DNA from: CAZIFG01 sp964539135 | GTDB taxonomy: Bacteria; Margulisbacteria; Marinamargulisbacteria; GCA-2716485; CAZIFG01 | Length of the DNA: 57,801 bases | Reading direction: 5' to 3' | NCBI GenBank assembly: GCA_964539135.1 | Contig: CAZIFG010000010.1 | Coordinates: forward strand, 1-57,801 | Shown: positions 24,899 to 33,860 of the stretch, piece after piece | How the letters are laid out: every line of letters starts with the position of its first letter | How positions within the stretch are numbered: position 1 is the stretch's first letter | Notes under the pieces: model-generated | Databases searched by the model: none | The model's input: the letters and a program-made list of their open reading frames with translations, nothing else | What the model was told of the DNA's origin: nothing | Translations under genes and position numbers: made by a program

Positions 24899-26188
24899 TT
24901 ATTCGGTTTCTAAAATAAACGCGGCACCTTGCCCCCCTCCAATACAAAGAGTGGCAAGGCCACGCTGTACGCCCTTACGACGTAAGGCATGCAAAAGCGT
25001 AATCACCAAACGCGTGCCAGTTGTACCCACAGGATGGCCCAAAGCGATCGCACCCCCATTAATGTTGAGTTTTTCCATATCGATTTTACCCAAAGCCTCG
25101 CCATGATTTAACTTTTTCTGAGCAAAAGAAGGCGATTCAAAGGCCGCCAAACATCCCAAAACCTGAGCTGCAAACGCTTCATTAATTTCAAATAAATCAA
25201 TATCCGTCATTTTAAGACCCGACTTTTGAAGGGCAAGATGAGTCGCATAAACAGGCCCCAATCCCATAAGCTCTGGCTCTAAACCCGAATAAGCATACTC
25301 TCGAAGATACCCTAAAGGCGATAATCCCAAAGATTTAGCCTTAGACTCCGACATCAGTAAAACAGCCGCAGCCCCATCTGTTAACGGACAAGCATTACCC
25401 ACCGTTACCGTCCCCAATTTACGATCAAAATAAGGCTTCAACTTTGCCAAGGCCGCCAAAGTTTGATCGCCGCGAATGGCATCATCCTGAGTTAAAAAAT
25501 GAGCATAAGACGGTGGCAGCGGCACCGGCATCAACTCAGCAGAAAAAGCGCCCGCATCCAAAGCCGCCTTTGCTTTCAAATGGCTATTAAGGGCAAATTG
25601 ATCTTGATCTGCCCGTGAAATTTTAAATTCCTTGGTTACATTTTCCGCCGTAATGCCCATAATAAGCCCACAAACCGGATCCGTAAGTCCCTGAACAACC
25701 CCAATAACAGGTTTTAAATGAGACAGCCGAAACGATGTCATGGTTTTTAACGTTTGAAACAGTGTTTTACTTCTAGATAAAGCCTCAAAAAAGGATTTCA
25801 TTTTATCATTAAACAAAAAGGGAATATTGGACATAGATTCCGTTCCCCCTGCCAAAATAATATCAGCCTCTCCAGCAAAAATCTTATTAGATGCCGTAGA
25901 AATCGATTCCATCCCAGACGCACAGTTTCGATGTACGGTATAAGCCGGCGTTTTATTTGGAAATCCCGCTTTGAGTGCCGAAACTCTGGCAATATTCGCC
26001 GCATGGGCAGGCTGTGCCACATTGCCCAAAATAACCTCATCCACATCCTCAAGAGACACAGACGATCGCGACATCAATTCTCGAATCGGCAAAGCCCCCA
26101 AATCATCTGCCTGATATCCAGATAAGGTTTTTCCTGCTGTCGAAAAAGGGGTACGAAGCCCATCTACAATTGCCAATCTTTCTTTCAT
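24899..26188 (-). CDS. fadI: Acetyl-CoA acyltransferase (beta-ketothiolase)
   Basis: Thiolytic cleavage of 3-ketoacyl-CoA, the last beta-oxidation step. 429 aa, FadI length. Catalytic motifs: YTVHRNCASGMESI (nucleophilic Cys near 89), NEAFAAQ, GGAIALGHPVGTTGTR (active-site His) and the terminal CIGGGQGAA (second Cys). The start ATG directly follows the fadD stop (26189). Its partner subunit is the FadJ-type protein encoded next. Confidence 0.94.
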   Translation of the reverse strand: MKERLAIVDGLRTPFSTAGKTLSGYQADDLGALPIRELMSRSSVSLEDVDEVILGNVAQPAHAANIARVSALKAGFPNKTPAYTVHRNCASGMESISTASNKIFAGEADIILAGGTESMSNIPFLFNDKMKSFFEALSRSKTLFQTLKTMTSFRLSHLKPVIGVVQGLTDPVCGLIMGITAENVTKEFKISRADQDQFALNSHLKAKAALDAGAFSAELMPVPLPPSYAHFLTQDDAIRGDQTLAALAKLKPYFDRKLGTVTVGNACPLTDGAAAVLLMSESKAKSLGLSPLGYLREYAYSGLEPELMGLGPVYATHLALQKSGLKMTDIDLFEINEAFAAQVLGCLAAFESPSFAQKKLNHGEALGKIDMEKLNINGGAIALGHPVGTTGTRLVITLLHALRRKGVQRGLATLCIGGGQGAAFILETE

Positions 26189-27940
26189 TTATAACTCCTT
26201 TGAGGTGTACATCGATTCTATAAGTGCCGCATAGGTCTGAAATAACAGCTTTCGCTTGGGCTTTAGAGTAGGCGTCAGTTGACCATTCTCTTCTGTAAAA
26301 GGATGTGCCAAAAATTCAAACTTTTTAATTTTTTCATACGGAGAAAGATCAAATAAGCACCGATCTATTTCCGACGAAATAAACGCCCTTAAGTCAGGTA
26401 AGGTCATAAGGAGGCTCCCTTTGTCAGTCCATTGAGGAAATCGAGCCGCTAAAAGTTCAACATCAGGCACAATCAAAGCCGTCACAAAATTACGACCATC
26501 TCCCGTCACAACAGACTGAAAAATATAAGGTGATTTTTTAAGGGCCGCTTCCACAACTTGAGGTGAAATTTTCTTTCCATTCGATAAGACAATTAAATCC
26601 TTCACCCTATCCACAATACGAATAAATCCATCCGGTTGAATGACAGCAACATCTCCAGTATGGAGCCATCCCTCCGAGTCTAAAGCTTCCGCTGTTTTAC
26701 CTGGCAAATGATAATACCCCTTCATAATATTAGGCCCTTTGGCCAACAACTCCCCATCAGGAGATAACTTACACTGAACATCAGGAAGAGGCTTACCCAC
26801 CGTTCCAAACTGATAAACATCAGGCGTGTTACAGGTAATAACAGGTGACGACTCGGTCTGACCATACCCTTCTATGATTAACAGTCCGAGTGCCGCAAAA
26901 AATCGAGAAAGCTCTACAGACAAGGACGCACTCCCCGAAACAAAAAACCGTAAGCGACCCCCTGTTTTCGCACGGATGGTCTTAAAGACCAATCGATCTG
27001 CGACACATAAAAGAAAAGCAGATAAGAAGGAACGATTCGTTGACAAAAGCGGACTATACTTCAACCCAATAGAAAGCGCCCAATTAAAAATAACCCGTTT
27101 AACACCAGATAAAGAGGCAAAAATTCGCGCATGAATTTTTTCATACAAGCGAGGAACACTCACAACAATTGTAGGGCGAACAAGTAGTAAATCCGTATTC
27201 ACAGTGGCAATAGATTCCGCATAGTAAATTGTCCCTCCCGCAGCAAGAATCGTATAATACCCAACCACACGCTCAAAGACATGAGAAAGTGGTAAAAAAG
27301 ACAAAACAGAATCCGCTGAAGAAATAGACACCGCCTTCAAAATAGACGACACATTCGACAAAATATTACCATGAGACAACATCACGCCCTTGGAAAGACC
27401 TGTAGTCCCAGAAGTATAAACAATACTGGCCAAATCATCTCGAGACACCCTCTCCGGCTGAAGGTCCGAAGAATCCAGAAAAAGACGATCAAAATAAACA
27501 CAAGACGGTGGGCATAAATCGGAATCCACCATAGACACCAAATGGCTTAATGCCGGACAAAAAGCCATGCTTTGAAGAACCTGATGTAAATGCGTTTCCG
27601 TTTCAAAAACAAGGCAAACAGCCCCTGAATCATTCAAAATATGTTGAATTTCAGACGATCCCAAAGTGGGATAAAGCGGCACAACAACAGCCCCCAAAAA
27701 AAGGATCGCCATATCTGCAATCACCCATTCAGGTCTATTAAAGGACATAATAGCCACTCTATCGCCTTTTCGAATCCCCAAAGAAGCAAGTCCAGCTGCA
27801 AATTGTAAAATGCGAGAATGAAGCGCCGAATACGACAAAGAAAGATAATGGCCATGATGTTTAACATTAAGAGCGGACTGATCTGGAAATGCCGCGGCTT
27901 GAGACTGAAGCAACTCATAAAGAGACTGTGACGAAATCAT
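26189..27940 (-). CDS. fadD: Long-chain fatty acid-CoA ligase (AMP-forming)
   Basis: Activates fatty acids to acyl-CoA with ATP. 583 aa of the ANL superfamily: the AMP-binding loop VYTSGTTGLSKGVMLSHG (about 170-187), EGYGQTESSPVIT (A5), GWLHTGDVAVIQPDGFIRIV (A7/A8) and the C-terminal lysine region. It resembles FACL/FadD15-type ligases. First gene of the operon, it commits fatty acids to the enzymes encoded downstream. A -10 box TAGAAT ends six bases before the ATG, with no Shine-Dalgarno. Confidence 0.9.
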   Translation of the reverse strand: MISSQSLYELLQSQAAAFPDQSALNVKHHGHYLSLSYSALHSRILQFAAGLASLGIRKGDRVAIMSFNRPEWVIADMAILFLGAVVVPLYPTLGSSEIQHILNDSGAVCLVFETETHLHQVLQSMAFCPALSHLVSMVDSDLCPPSCVYFDRLFLDSSDLQPERVSRDDLASIVYTSGTTGLSKGVMLSHGNILSNVSSILKAVSISSADSVLSFLPLSHVFERVVGYYTILAAGGTIYYAESIATVNTDLLLVRPTIVVSVPRLYEKIHARIFASLSGVKRVIFNWALSIGLKYSPLLSTNRSFLSAFLLCVADRLVFKTIRAKTGGRLRFFVSGSASLSVELSRFFAALGLLIIEGYGQTESSPVITCNTPDVYQFGTVGKPLPDVQCKLSPDGELLAKGPNIMKGYYHLPGKTAEALDSEGWLHTGDVAVIQPDGFIRIVDRVKDLIVLSNGKKISPQVVEAALKKSPYIFQSVVTGDGRNFVTALIVPDVELLAARFPQWTDKGSLLMTLPDLRAFISSEIDRCLFDLSPYEKIKKFEFLAHPFTEENGQLTPTLKPKRKLLFQTYAALIESMYTSKEL

Positions 27941-27946
27941 GCCTTC

Positions 27947-27952
27947 ATTCTA
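27947..27952 (-). promoter_or_regulatory. -10 box of the fad operon, leaderless start
   Basis: Minus strand TAGAAT, followed by GAAGGC and the fadD ATG. The possible -35 (TTGTTT, 16 bp upstream) is weak. No FadR-like operator is recognised. Confidence 0.4.
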
Positions 27953-28056
27953 GCGAGTTTCTGAAGAAAAACAAAGCATTTAAATAAAAAGGTTTAAATC
28001 AAAAAATAAAGGGAATATTTAAAAACGAGATAAAAAAATAAAAAGGAATAAATCCA

Positions 28057-28236
28057 ATGAGCAACTTTGAAAATCACCTTGACCCCTTTAAAAAAGAACC
28101 CCCCTCCGACGCCACTTTAGACATTCCCTTGAATGACACCCATGTTGAATTTAATCCTTTAAAAACAACAAAATCCTACGCCATCGTCCTTGAATTTTTT
28201 GTTAAAACAATCAAAGTAAATTTTTCACTGAATTAA
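28057..28236 (+). CDS. Small hypothetical protein, 59 aa
   Basis: ATG follows AAAAGGA with good spacing. It encodes MSNFENHLDPFKKEPPSDAT..., a polar first half and a more hydrophobic end (SYAIVLEFFVKTIKVNFSLN). I do not recognise it. It lies alone in the 548-bp stretch 27941-28488 between the fad operon and tRNA-Met. The Shine-Dalgarno and balanced composition favour a real gene, but it could be chance in AT-rich DNA. Confidence 0.45.
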   Translation: MSNFENHLDPFKKEPPSDATLDIPLNDTHVEFNPLKTTKSYAIVLEFFVKTIKVNFSLN

Positions 28237-28367
28237 AAAACAGACCCCAAAAAACAAAAAACAATTTCCCAAAACCACCTTATCATGGTAAAATCGCCTT
28301 CCAAGAAAGGACAAGATAACACAGAGTTCAATACAGGACTAATACTGTAAAAATCTGGTTTCAAGAT

Positions 28368-28444
28368 GGCGGCGTAGCTCAGCTGGTTAGAGCACACGGT
28401 TCATACCCGTGGAGTCAGTGGTTCGAATCCACTCGCCGCTACCA
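28368..28444 (+). tRNA. tRNA-Met, elongator (CAT)
   Basis: 77 nt with encoded CCA: acceptor GGCGGCG/CGCCGCT (first pair G-T), anticodon stem CACGG/CCGTG with loop TTCATAC, T-loop TTCGAAT. It lacks the three G-C pairs of the initiator anticodon stem and the 1-72 C-A mismatch, so it is the elongator. Confidence 0.93.
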
Positions 28445-28488
28445 TTAACGTATCCGCATCAACGATATAATAGATTAGGAGCCTAGGC

Positions 28489-29796
28489 ATGCGACAACAC
28501 AAACTTATCGCATATCAATTCTACGCCAACCTGTTATCACTTCCATCTTTTATAGTCGCAGCAGTAAGCGAGTATTTACAGCCTTCAGAAATAGAAGCCA
28601 TACACGATATATCCCCAGAATGGGGCAGCTTATTTACAACCCCCCAAACACGATATAACTACCTCTTGACGCAACTCATCCAGTATCACAATCCCAAAAA
28701 TCCAAAATGTTTTAAACCCAATTGGCTTTACGTGAGTATAAAAGATCGTCCCAAACCAATCGACATATCTCTATTAGCGGAATATCCCGAAGTCCAACAA
28801 AGCATCCTAACCACCTTAGAAAAAATCATCCAAGAAAACCAAACAGACATGAGTCTTCCTATCAAATTCTGGAGCCATTACCAGAATATCCCCCACAAAT
28901 GGTTAGAACAAGTCTCTCCACATCTAAATTTAAGCCCCCAAAAAAAACCTAAAGATGAAATAAAAGAACTCGACAGATTAGAAACATATAAAGAAACCCT
29001 ACCCACAGGGACAGCAAAAGACCGTCTAACTCGAGTCTTAGAGATAAGAAGACACCATATCCAAAAAACCTATAAAATGCATGAATCCGCCGTCACCACA
29101 GACACACTTTTATCGGGAAAAGTACCCATAAATGTACTCCGACAATACAGTGGAAAAACAGACTCTATAGTGACAACCTTACTCCAAAGACATACATCCA
29201 CAGCATCTCTAATCAGCGATAACCCAAAACTCGCTCAATCCAGTATCATGCATAAATTTATAGATACCCTATACAGGGTATACAAGGATAAACCAAAAAA
29301 GAGTATCATAAAAAAATTACTGAAAGACCAGTTAACCCAAATGCTAGGCCAGACAATCTCAGAATATCCAAAATTAAGCCAAGACTTACTACTATGTTAT
29401 TATGCAAAACTCATCCAATTTCAAGAAGATCATGTGATCGCGTTATGGCAAAAAGCAAAGCCCGACATTCTGTTTTTATGTGAAATGATACAGCACAAAA
29501 AGTCCGTAAATGACATCTGGCTGCATTACACCACCGATGCTGATTCAAAAAGAACCCCTAAAGACTGCGAAAGCAAGCAAATTCTCATCACACTAGCAAG
29601 ATACAATTTCCCACTTTTTTTAAAACTAGCCGAACGCTATACCCAAAACATCCCTTTGTCACTCCTTGAACACCATTTTATAAAAAATCCCGAGGAAATA
29701 TGGCCGTATATAAAGCCCCATATCGAAAATAAAAACGTAAGCCCAGCAACCCTAAAAAGGGCCATAGACTATTACGTCCGCTTAAAAAAGAAGTGA
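28489..29796 (+). CDS. Unknown 435-aa helical protein
   Basis: AGGAG precedes the ATG. The protein is helix-rich, Lys/Gln/Leu-rich, with no signal peptide or membrane segment, and ends in basic residues (YYVRLKKK). Segments such as YPEVQQSILTTLEKII, NPKLAQSSIMHKFIDTL and YPKLSQDLLLCYYAKLI suggest weak helical repeats, loosely like the DUF4116 pattern elsewhere in the window, but I cannot assign a family. It begins 44 bp after tRNA-Met. It overlaps the convergent rluB by 15 bp. A host-interaction role is a guess only. Confidence 0.65.
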   Translation: MRQHKLIAYQFYANLLSLPSFIVAAVSEYLQPSEIEAIHDISPEWGSLFTTPQTRYNYLLTQLIQYHNPKNPKCFKPNWLYVSIKDRPKPIDISLLAEYPEVQQSILTTLEKIIQENQTDMSLPIKFWSHYQNIPHKWLEQVSPHLNLSPQKKPKDEIKELDRLETYKETLPTGTAKDRLTRVLEIRRHHIQKTYKMHESAVTTDTLLSGKVPINVLRQYSGKTDSIVTTLLQRHTSTASLISDNPKLAQSSIMHKFIDTLYRVYKDKPKKSIIKKLLKDQLTQMLGQTISEYPKLSQDLLLCYYAKLIQFQEDHVIALWQKAKPDILFLCEMIQHKKSVNDIWLHYTTDADSKRTPKDCESKQILITLARYNFPLFLKLAERYTQNIPLSLLEHHFIKNPEEIWPYIKPHIENKNVSPATLKRAIDYYVRLKKK

Positions 29797-30480
29797 TTTT
29801 TGAATATGCTTACGCGAAAGAGATCGCACAGAACCCGAAGGCAAATCACCTAATTCTAATTTTCCAATAGAAACCCGATGCAGCAATAAAACATCATAGC
29901 CTAAAGCCGAAAAGAGCCGGCGCACAATGCGATTTCTACCTTCAGAAAGCGTCACCCACACCTGTTTTTTAGTCCCACTGATTTTATCAAATCGAGCAGG
30001 ACCATCCTCTAAAAACACCCCTTTTTTGAGTTTTACCAAATCCCGAGGATCCAAAGGACGATGCAATTGAGCATAATAGGTTTTGGGAAACTCAAAAGAG
30101 GGATGTAAAATTTGGTGGGCAACATCGCCATCATTGGTTAATAAAAGAAGGCCAGATGTATCTCGATCCAAACGACCCACAGGAAAAACAACAGGGGGCA
30201 ATTTAAGACGACGCAATTCATCTGAAAGCGACCGCCTATTCTGAGGATCCGACAAAGTTGTAATAACCCCCTTAGGCTTATGATATAAATAATAAATTAG
30301 CCCATATTTATTAGGAATTAAGGTATCTTTAATATAAACCACATCCCGATCTGGATCCATTTCAAAGGCCATAGAAGAAATGGGCACACGATTTACAGAA
30401 ATCTGTCCTGTATCTATAAATTTAAGAATGTCTCGGCGACTATGCATGCTTTGAGACGCAATATAATGATCAATGCGCAT
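29782..30480 (-). CDS. rluB: Pseudouridine synthase of the RsuA/RluB family
   Basis: Makes pseudouridine in rRNA. 232 aa: an N-terminal S4 RNA-binding domain (MRIDHYIASQSMHSRR, ISVNRVPI), the catalytic motif VFPVGRLDRDTSGLLLLTND with the nucleophilic Asp near residue 102, then GRNRIVRRLFSALGYDVLLLHRV. The family includes RluB (23S), RluE, RluF and RsuA (16S); the overall pattern resembles RluB but the exact position is inferred. It follows lptC by five bases. Confidence 0.85.
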   Translation of the reverse strand: MRIDHYIASQSMHSRRDILKFIDTGQISVNRVPISSMAFEMDPDRDVVYIKDTLIPNKYGLIYYLYHKPKGVITTLSDPQNRRSLSDELRRLKLPPVVFPVGRLDRDTSGLLLLTNDGDVAHQILHPSFEFPKTYYAQLHRPLDPRDLVKLKKGVFLEDGPARFDKISGTKKQVWVTLSEGRNRIVRRLFSALGYDVLLLHRVSIGKLELGDLPSGSVRSLSRKHIQKSLLF

Positions 30481-30485
30481 AAAAA

Positions 30486-31064
30486 TTACCGCCCATCTTG
30501 AGTATAAAAATGAAGAGACGATCGGTATGGAAATACCATTTTTTGAATGGGGAAAGAAACTTCAAATAAAGGCCCTGTCATCATCATGTCCCTAGAATTC
30601 AACCGAACGTCACCACGTCCAGATAAAGTCTTCGCTGTGGAGTTCCAGACGATCTGTCGTGCATTCAAGGTGACTATAGCATTATCAAGGTAAAAGAGCA
30701 CCTCTGAATTTTTGAGTTGGAGATTAGAAGCCTGAATATGAAACAAAGAAGAATCTGCCACAAAAGAAACGGTGCGCTCATTCTCTTCATAAAAATCACC
30801 CGAAGTTTGAGTCAAAACAATACGATCTGTCTCATAATCAACCGTAGCATGCGCCGCATTTAAAACCCAAACAAGCTTCCCATCATACAAATGAGAAATA
30901 CGCACCCCTTCAAAGACAAAATCAATTTCATGCCCTGTTTTTGGAACAATGGGTTCAAAAACAGGTTTAACCCACTTTACATAAACAGCCAGACCCGCAA
31001 GCAAGAAAAAAACACCCACCGCAAAAAAAAGGGGCCCTTTATTCCTTAACTGCCTCATAGCCAT
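30486..31064 (-). CDS. lptC: LptC-like LPS export protein
   Basis: A 192-aa protein with one N-terminal membrane helix (LFFAVGVFFLLAGLAVYVKWV) and a periplasmic beta-rich domain. It reads like LptC, which links the inner-membrane LptB2FG exporter to the LptA bridge: ISHLYDGKLVWVLNAAHATVDYETDRIVL followed by short beta strands such as LSGRGDVRLNS. Sequence similarity in this family is weak; the lptA-like gene at 34856-35368 supports the call. Its start overlaps the TPR gene by 26 bp. Confidence 0.75.
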   Translation of the reverse strand: MAMRQLRNKGPLFFAVGVFFLLAGLAVYVKWVKPVFEPIVPKTGHEIDFVFEGVRISHLYDGKLVWVLNAAHATVDYETDRIVLTQTSGDFYEENERTVSFVADSSLFHIQASNLQLKNSEVLFYLDNAIVTLNARQIVWNSTAKTLSGRGDVRLNSRDMMMTGPLFEVSFPIQKMVFPYRSSLHFYTQDGR

Positions 31065-31665
31065 AAAATAAGCGCTCCTCTGCTTCTAAACGTCCCACAA
31101 CCAAAATCTGACCCAAGGCTTTAAGGGGCTTACCTTGACGACGATACCCTTCACCCAATAAAAAATGTAAGGCTGCCGCATCTGGCTCTATTGCCAATGC
31201 CTTATGAGCCAAACTAACCGCCTCATCCAAATCCCCCATTTCTCCTTTAATTAAGGAAATAAATCCCATCGCCCAAACATGCTTGGGATCAATAGCCAGT
31301 ACCTTTTGAAATTCCACAATAGCACGTTCTTTGTTCTGTTTAAAATAATAACCAAAAGCAAGCTTAAAGGGATAGCGCCATTCCTTCGGATTGGCCGCCG
31401 CCAAAGGTTCATACTTTTGAATCACATCATCTGCATAATCAGGGGGAATTTTTTTTAAAATCGACCATCCAATTCTAATTTGTCCCGTGTACGCATAGGC
31501 CATCGCAAGATCAAACTGCGCTGCCAAAGAGTTGGGATTGGCTTTCAAGGCTTTTTGATACAAAAAAACATCTTTTTGGAGTTCTGGAGCCGCTTTATAA
31601 ACCCCAGCAAAAGCAAACTGAGACATAAACAAAAGACTCAAACAAAAAATCCAAAAACGTGTCAT
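31039..31665 (-). CDS. Secreted TPR protein
   Basis: 208 aa with a signal peptide (MTRFWIFCLSLLFMSQFAFA) and four or more tetratricopeptide repeats, for example ALKANPNSLAAQFDLAMAYA, FQKVLAIDPKHVWAMGF and AHKALAIEPDAAALHFLLGE. TPRs form protein-binding scaffolds. It is coupled to the GT2 gene before it (4-bp overlap) and to lptC after it, so a role in periplasmic envelope assembly is plausible but not shown. Confidence 0.8.
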   Translation of the reverse strand: MTRFWIFCLSLLFMSQFAFAGVYKAAPELQKDVFLYQKALKANPNSLAAQFDLAMAYAYTGQIRIGWSILKKIPPDYADDVIQKYEPLAAANPKEWRYPFKLAFGYYFKQNKERAIVEFQKVLAIDPKHVWAMGFISLIKGEMGDLDEAVSLAHKALAIEPDAAALHFLLGEGYRRQGKPLKALGQILVVGRLEAEERLFYGYEAVKE

Positions 31666-32540
31666 CTCGAGGGCTCCAAAAAAATACGATGTGTAAAACT
31701 AATCATCATAATTTTAAAATACGCCTTAAGATACGGACGTTTGGTTTTAAAGATGGTAGAAAGAATCAAATAAAAAAGAAGACGCGGCACCAAATCCACC
31801 AAAAGCACAATCCGATATAAAGTATAAATAATAAAGCCATAATGCTTGTAACAAATATACAAGCCCCCTCTATAGCCTTCAATCAAGGAGCCCACTTTAC
31901 GACTCCGGGTAGAAAGGCCCCCAAAATGGGTTAATTCTGCAGTGGGCACATAGTAAAGAGAAAATCCATTTTTTAAAAGCATCTTACACATATCAATATC
32001 TTCATTATAAAAAAAGAGATTGGGATCCAAGCCTCCAATGGTTTGCCAGGCATGCTGTGGCAACATCACCGCTGTTCCCGCAATAAAAGACACCCGAACA
32101 GGCACTTCAGATCTAAAATGAAAATAATTAAAGATACTCCCAGGAATTTGCAAAGACCCATCATCATTTAACAATTTAGGTGTAATCGCACCCGCATCAG
32201 GTGTTTCTAAAAGAAAATCATATAAGGTTTGTATCGTATCTTCAGGCAAAATCGTGTCATTATTAAGTAAAAAGTAAGTATCCCCACGCGCCACGGTACT
32301 GGCCAAATTATTACCCCGAGAAAAGCCCAAATTATCTGGACTGGCAATCACCCGAATTTGTCCCTCATATTGACGCAACACAGAAAGAGAGTCATCGGTT
32401 GAAGCATTATCAACCACAATAATATCTAAAATCCCGTCAAAACGACTTTTTAAAACAGAATCGATACAGGTCTCAATAAAAGCCGCACCATTATAATTAA
32501 CAATAAAAATACTTAATGTCGGCCTAATCATGATACGCAT
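31662..32540 (-). CDS. Family 2 glycosyltransferase
   Basis: 292 aa of the GT-A fold: SIFIVNYNGAAFIETCIDSV, IIVVDNASTDDSLSVL, GFSRGNNLA, FLLNNDTILPED (the Asp-containing nucleotide-sugar site) and FFYNEDIDMCKMLLKNG, typical of rhamnosyl- or related transferases that build surface polysaccharide. A hydrophobic stretch near residues 230-265 suggests membrane attachment. It stands among LPS transport genes, in keeping with LPS or capsule synthesis. It overlaps the preceding gene by 17 bp. Confidence 0.88.
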   Translation of the reverse strand: MRIMIRPTLSIFIVNYNGAAFIETCIDSVLKSRFDGILDIIVVDNASTDDSLSVLRQYEGQIRVIASPDNLGFSRGNNLASTVARGDTYFLLNNDTILPEDTIQTLYDFLLETPDAGAITPKLLNDDGSLQIPGSIFNYFHFRSEVPVRVSFIAGTAVMLPQHAWQTIGGLDPNLFFYNEDIDMCKMLLKNGFSLYYVPTAELTHFGGLSTRSRKVGSLIEGYRGGLYICYKHYGFIIYTLYRIVLLVDLVPRLLFYLILSTIFKTKRPYLKAYFKIMMISFTHRIFLEPSR

Positions 32541-33030
32541 CCAAACTTAAGACTTCTACACGTTCAAAAAGAGGGTTTGCCAAAACACCTGCTCGCCGAG
32601 AGGTAGAAGACACAAGCTCAGATACAATATCCAGAGCCCCCTTCGTGCCAATTTCCCAAACTATAGATTCTTCAAGACCCGTCAAATGAGCCCCAAATCT
32701 TGAATTCAAATACTGCAATACGTCAGAAGAACGATCCGCAACCAAAGGCGTCACTTTAATTAAAGATAAATCCCCCGAAATAAAAGGCCTGGAAAGTGCA
32801 TTCATTAAAAACCCTTCTTTATTGGGATTCAGAAGCACAAAAGAAGATTGAATCATGGTATTCAAATACGCCACTTCTTCATCAGGCGTAAGCTCCTCAA
32901 AAGAAAGCGTCCACAATTTAAATCGTCTTAAATGAATCAAACTGGATTTCCCCATATAATCCACCAAAGCCTCTTGAGCAGAAACACAATGCAAATCCAA
33001 GGTTTTAGGAAAAACCCACAAGGAAATCAT
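32524..33030 (-). CDS. Unknown 168-aa protein between purQ and GT2
   Basis: A soluble alpha/beta-looking protein without signal peptide (MISLWVFPKTLDLHCVSAQ...). It is translationally coupled at both ends (4-bp overlap with purQ, 17-bp with the glycosyltransferase). I do not recognise it. It is not PurS, which is about 80 aa and has a different pattern. Unknown function. Confidence 0.65.
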   Translation of the reverse strand: MISLWVFPKTLDLHCVSAQEALVDYMGKSSLIHLRRFKLWTLSFEELTPDEEVAYLNTMIQSSFVLLNPNKEGFLMNALSRPFISGDLSLIKVTPLVADRSSDVLQYLNSRFGAHLTGLEESIVWEIGTKGALDIVSELVSSTSRRAGVLANPLFERVEVLSLDAYHD

Positions 33031-33860
33031 GCCAAAACGCCCTCCATAATAGAATCATAGCAAGAGGTCATCAAAGCACTCCAAATACCCAAAGCATCTA
33101 AATCATAATCTGGATTCTGTAAAGCAAGACGCTTTTGATCCGCCCAAACACCCCCAATATGAAGAGGAACCTGCCTTAAAAAAAAGGCCCGTTCAGGATG
33201 AGGCATTAAAGCCAAAACATTGCCCTTTCGATTATAAAGACCGGCAATATTATGAGAGGTCCCATTGGGATTGGTAGGAGACGTCTCTAAGACCTGTCCC
33301 TCTGGCGTACAATACCGAATCATAGCCAAATCGGACAAAGACGCCGCTACAGTTGCAGACAGCCGAAAATTGCCTTCCCCATGATTAATGGGAATAGGCA
33401 AATAATCCGATGTCGTAAAATGCCGTGTAAATACCCCTTTCTCGGGATGCTGAAAGGACACCGTAACCCAATCACACATAAAGCCATGAGGTTTTTCATT
33501 TTGAGTATTTTTAGCAAGCCCTATTTCCACGTCAAGGCCCCCACCTAAATTAGGCACCAATCCGGACTCTGCTAAAATCTGACACCCATTACAAATCCCT
33601 AAAATAGGCTTACCCGCCTGATCCGCAGCCACCAGCACATCCATTAAGGGCAGTCGCGACGCAATCACACCCGCGCGCACACGATCTTGATAGGAAAACC
33701 CTCCCGGTAAAATATAGGCGTCAAAAGCAGCCAAAGCATCAAAATCACAATTCCACCGCATTAAAGCCGTTTCAAATCCAGCCGCTTCCGCCATGCGAAG
33801 AGTTTCATACTCACAATTACTACCCGGGAATTGAATAACCGCTAAACGAGGCACTTTCAT
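33027..33860 (-). CDS. purQ: Phosphoribosylformylglycinamidine synthase, glutaminase subunit PurQ
   Basis: Class I glutamine amidotransferase that feeds ammonia to PurL in purine synthesis. AVIQFPGSNCEYET, ILPGGFSYQDRVRAG, the nucleophile motif ILGICNGCQIL (Cys near 92) and ALMPHPERAF with the catalytic His and Glu are all present. At 277 aa it is longer than the usual 220-230 aa PurQ, with an insert around NTQNEKPHGFMCD. No purS or purL is nearby. It overlaps the trxB-like gene by four bases. Confidence 0.93.
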   Translation of the reverse strand: MKVPRLAVIQFPGSNCEYETLRMAEAAGFETALMRWNCDFDALAAFDAYILPGGFSYQDRVRAGVIASRLPLMDVLVAADQAGKPILGICNGCQILAESGLVPNLGGGLDVEIGLAKNTQNEKPHGFMCDWVTVSFQHPEKGVFTRHFTTSDYLPIPINHGEGNFRLSATVAASLSDLAMIRYCTPEGQVLETSPTNPNGTSHNIAGLYNRKGNVLALMPHPERAFFLRQVPLHIGGVWADQKRLALQNPDYDLDALGIWSALMTSCYDSIMEGVLA

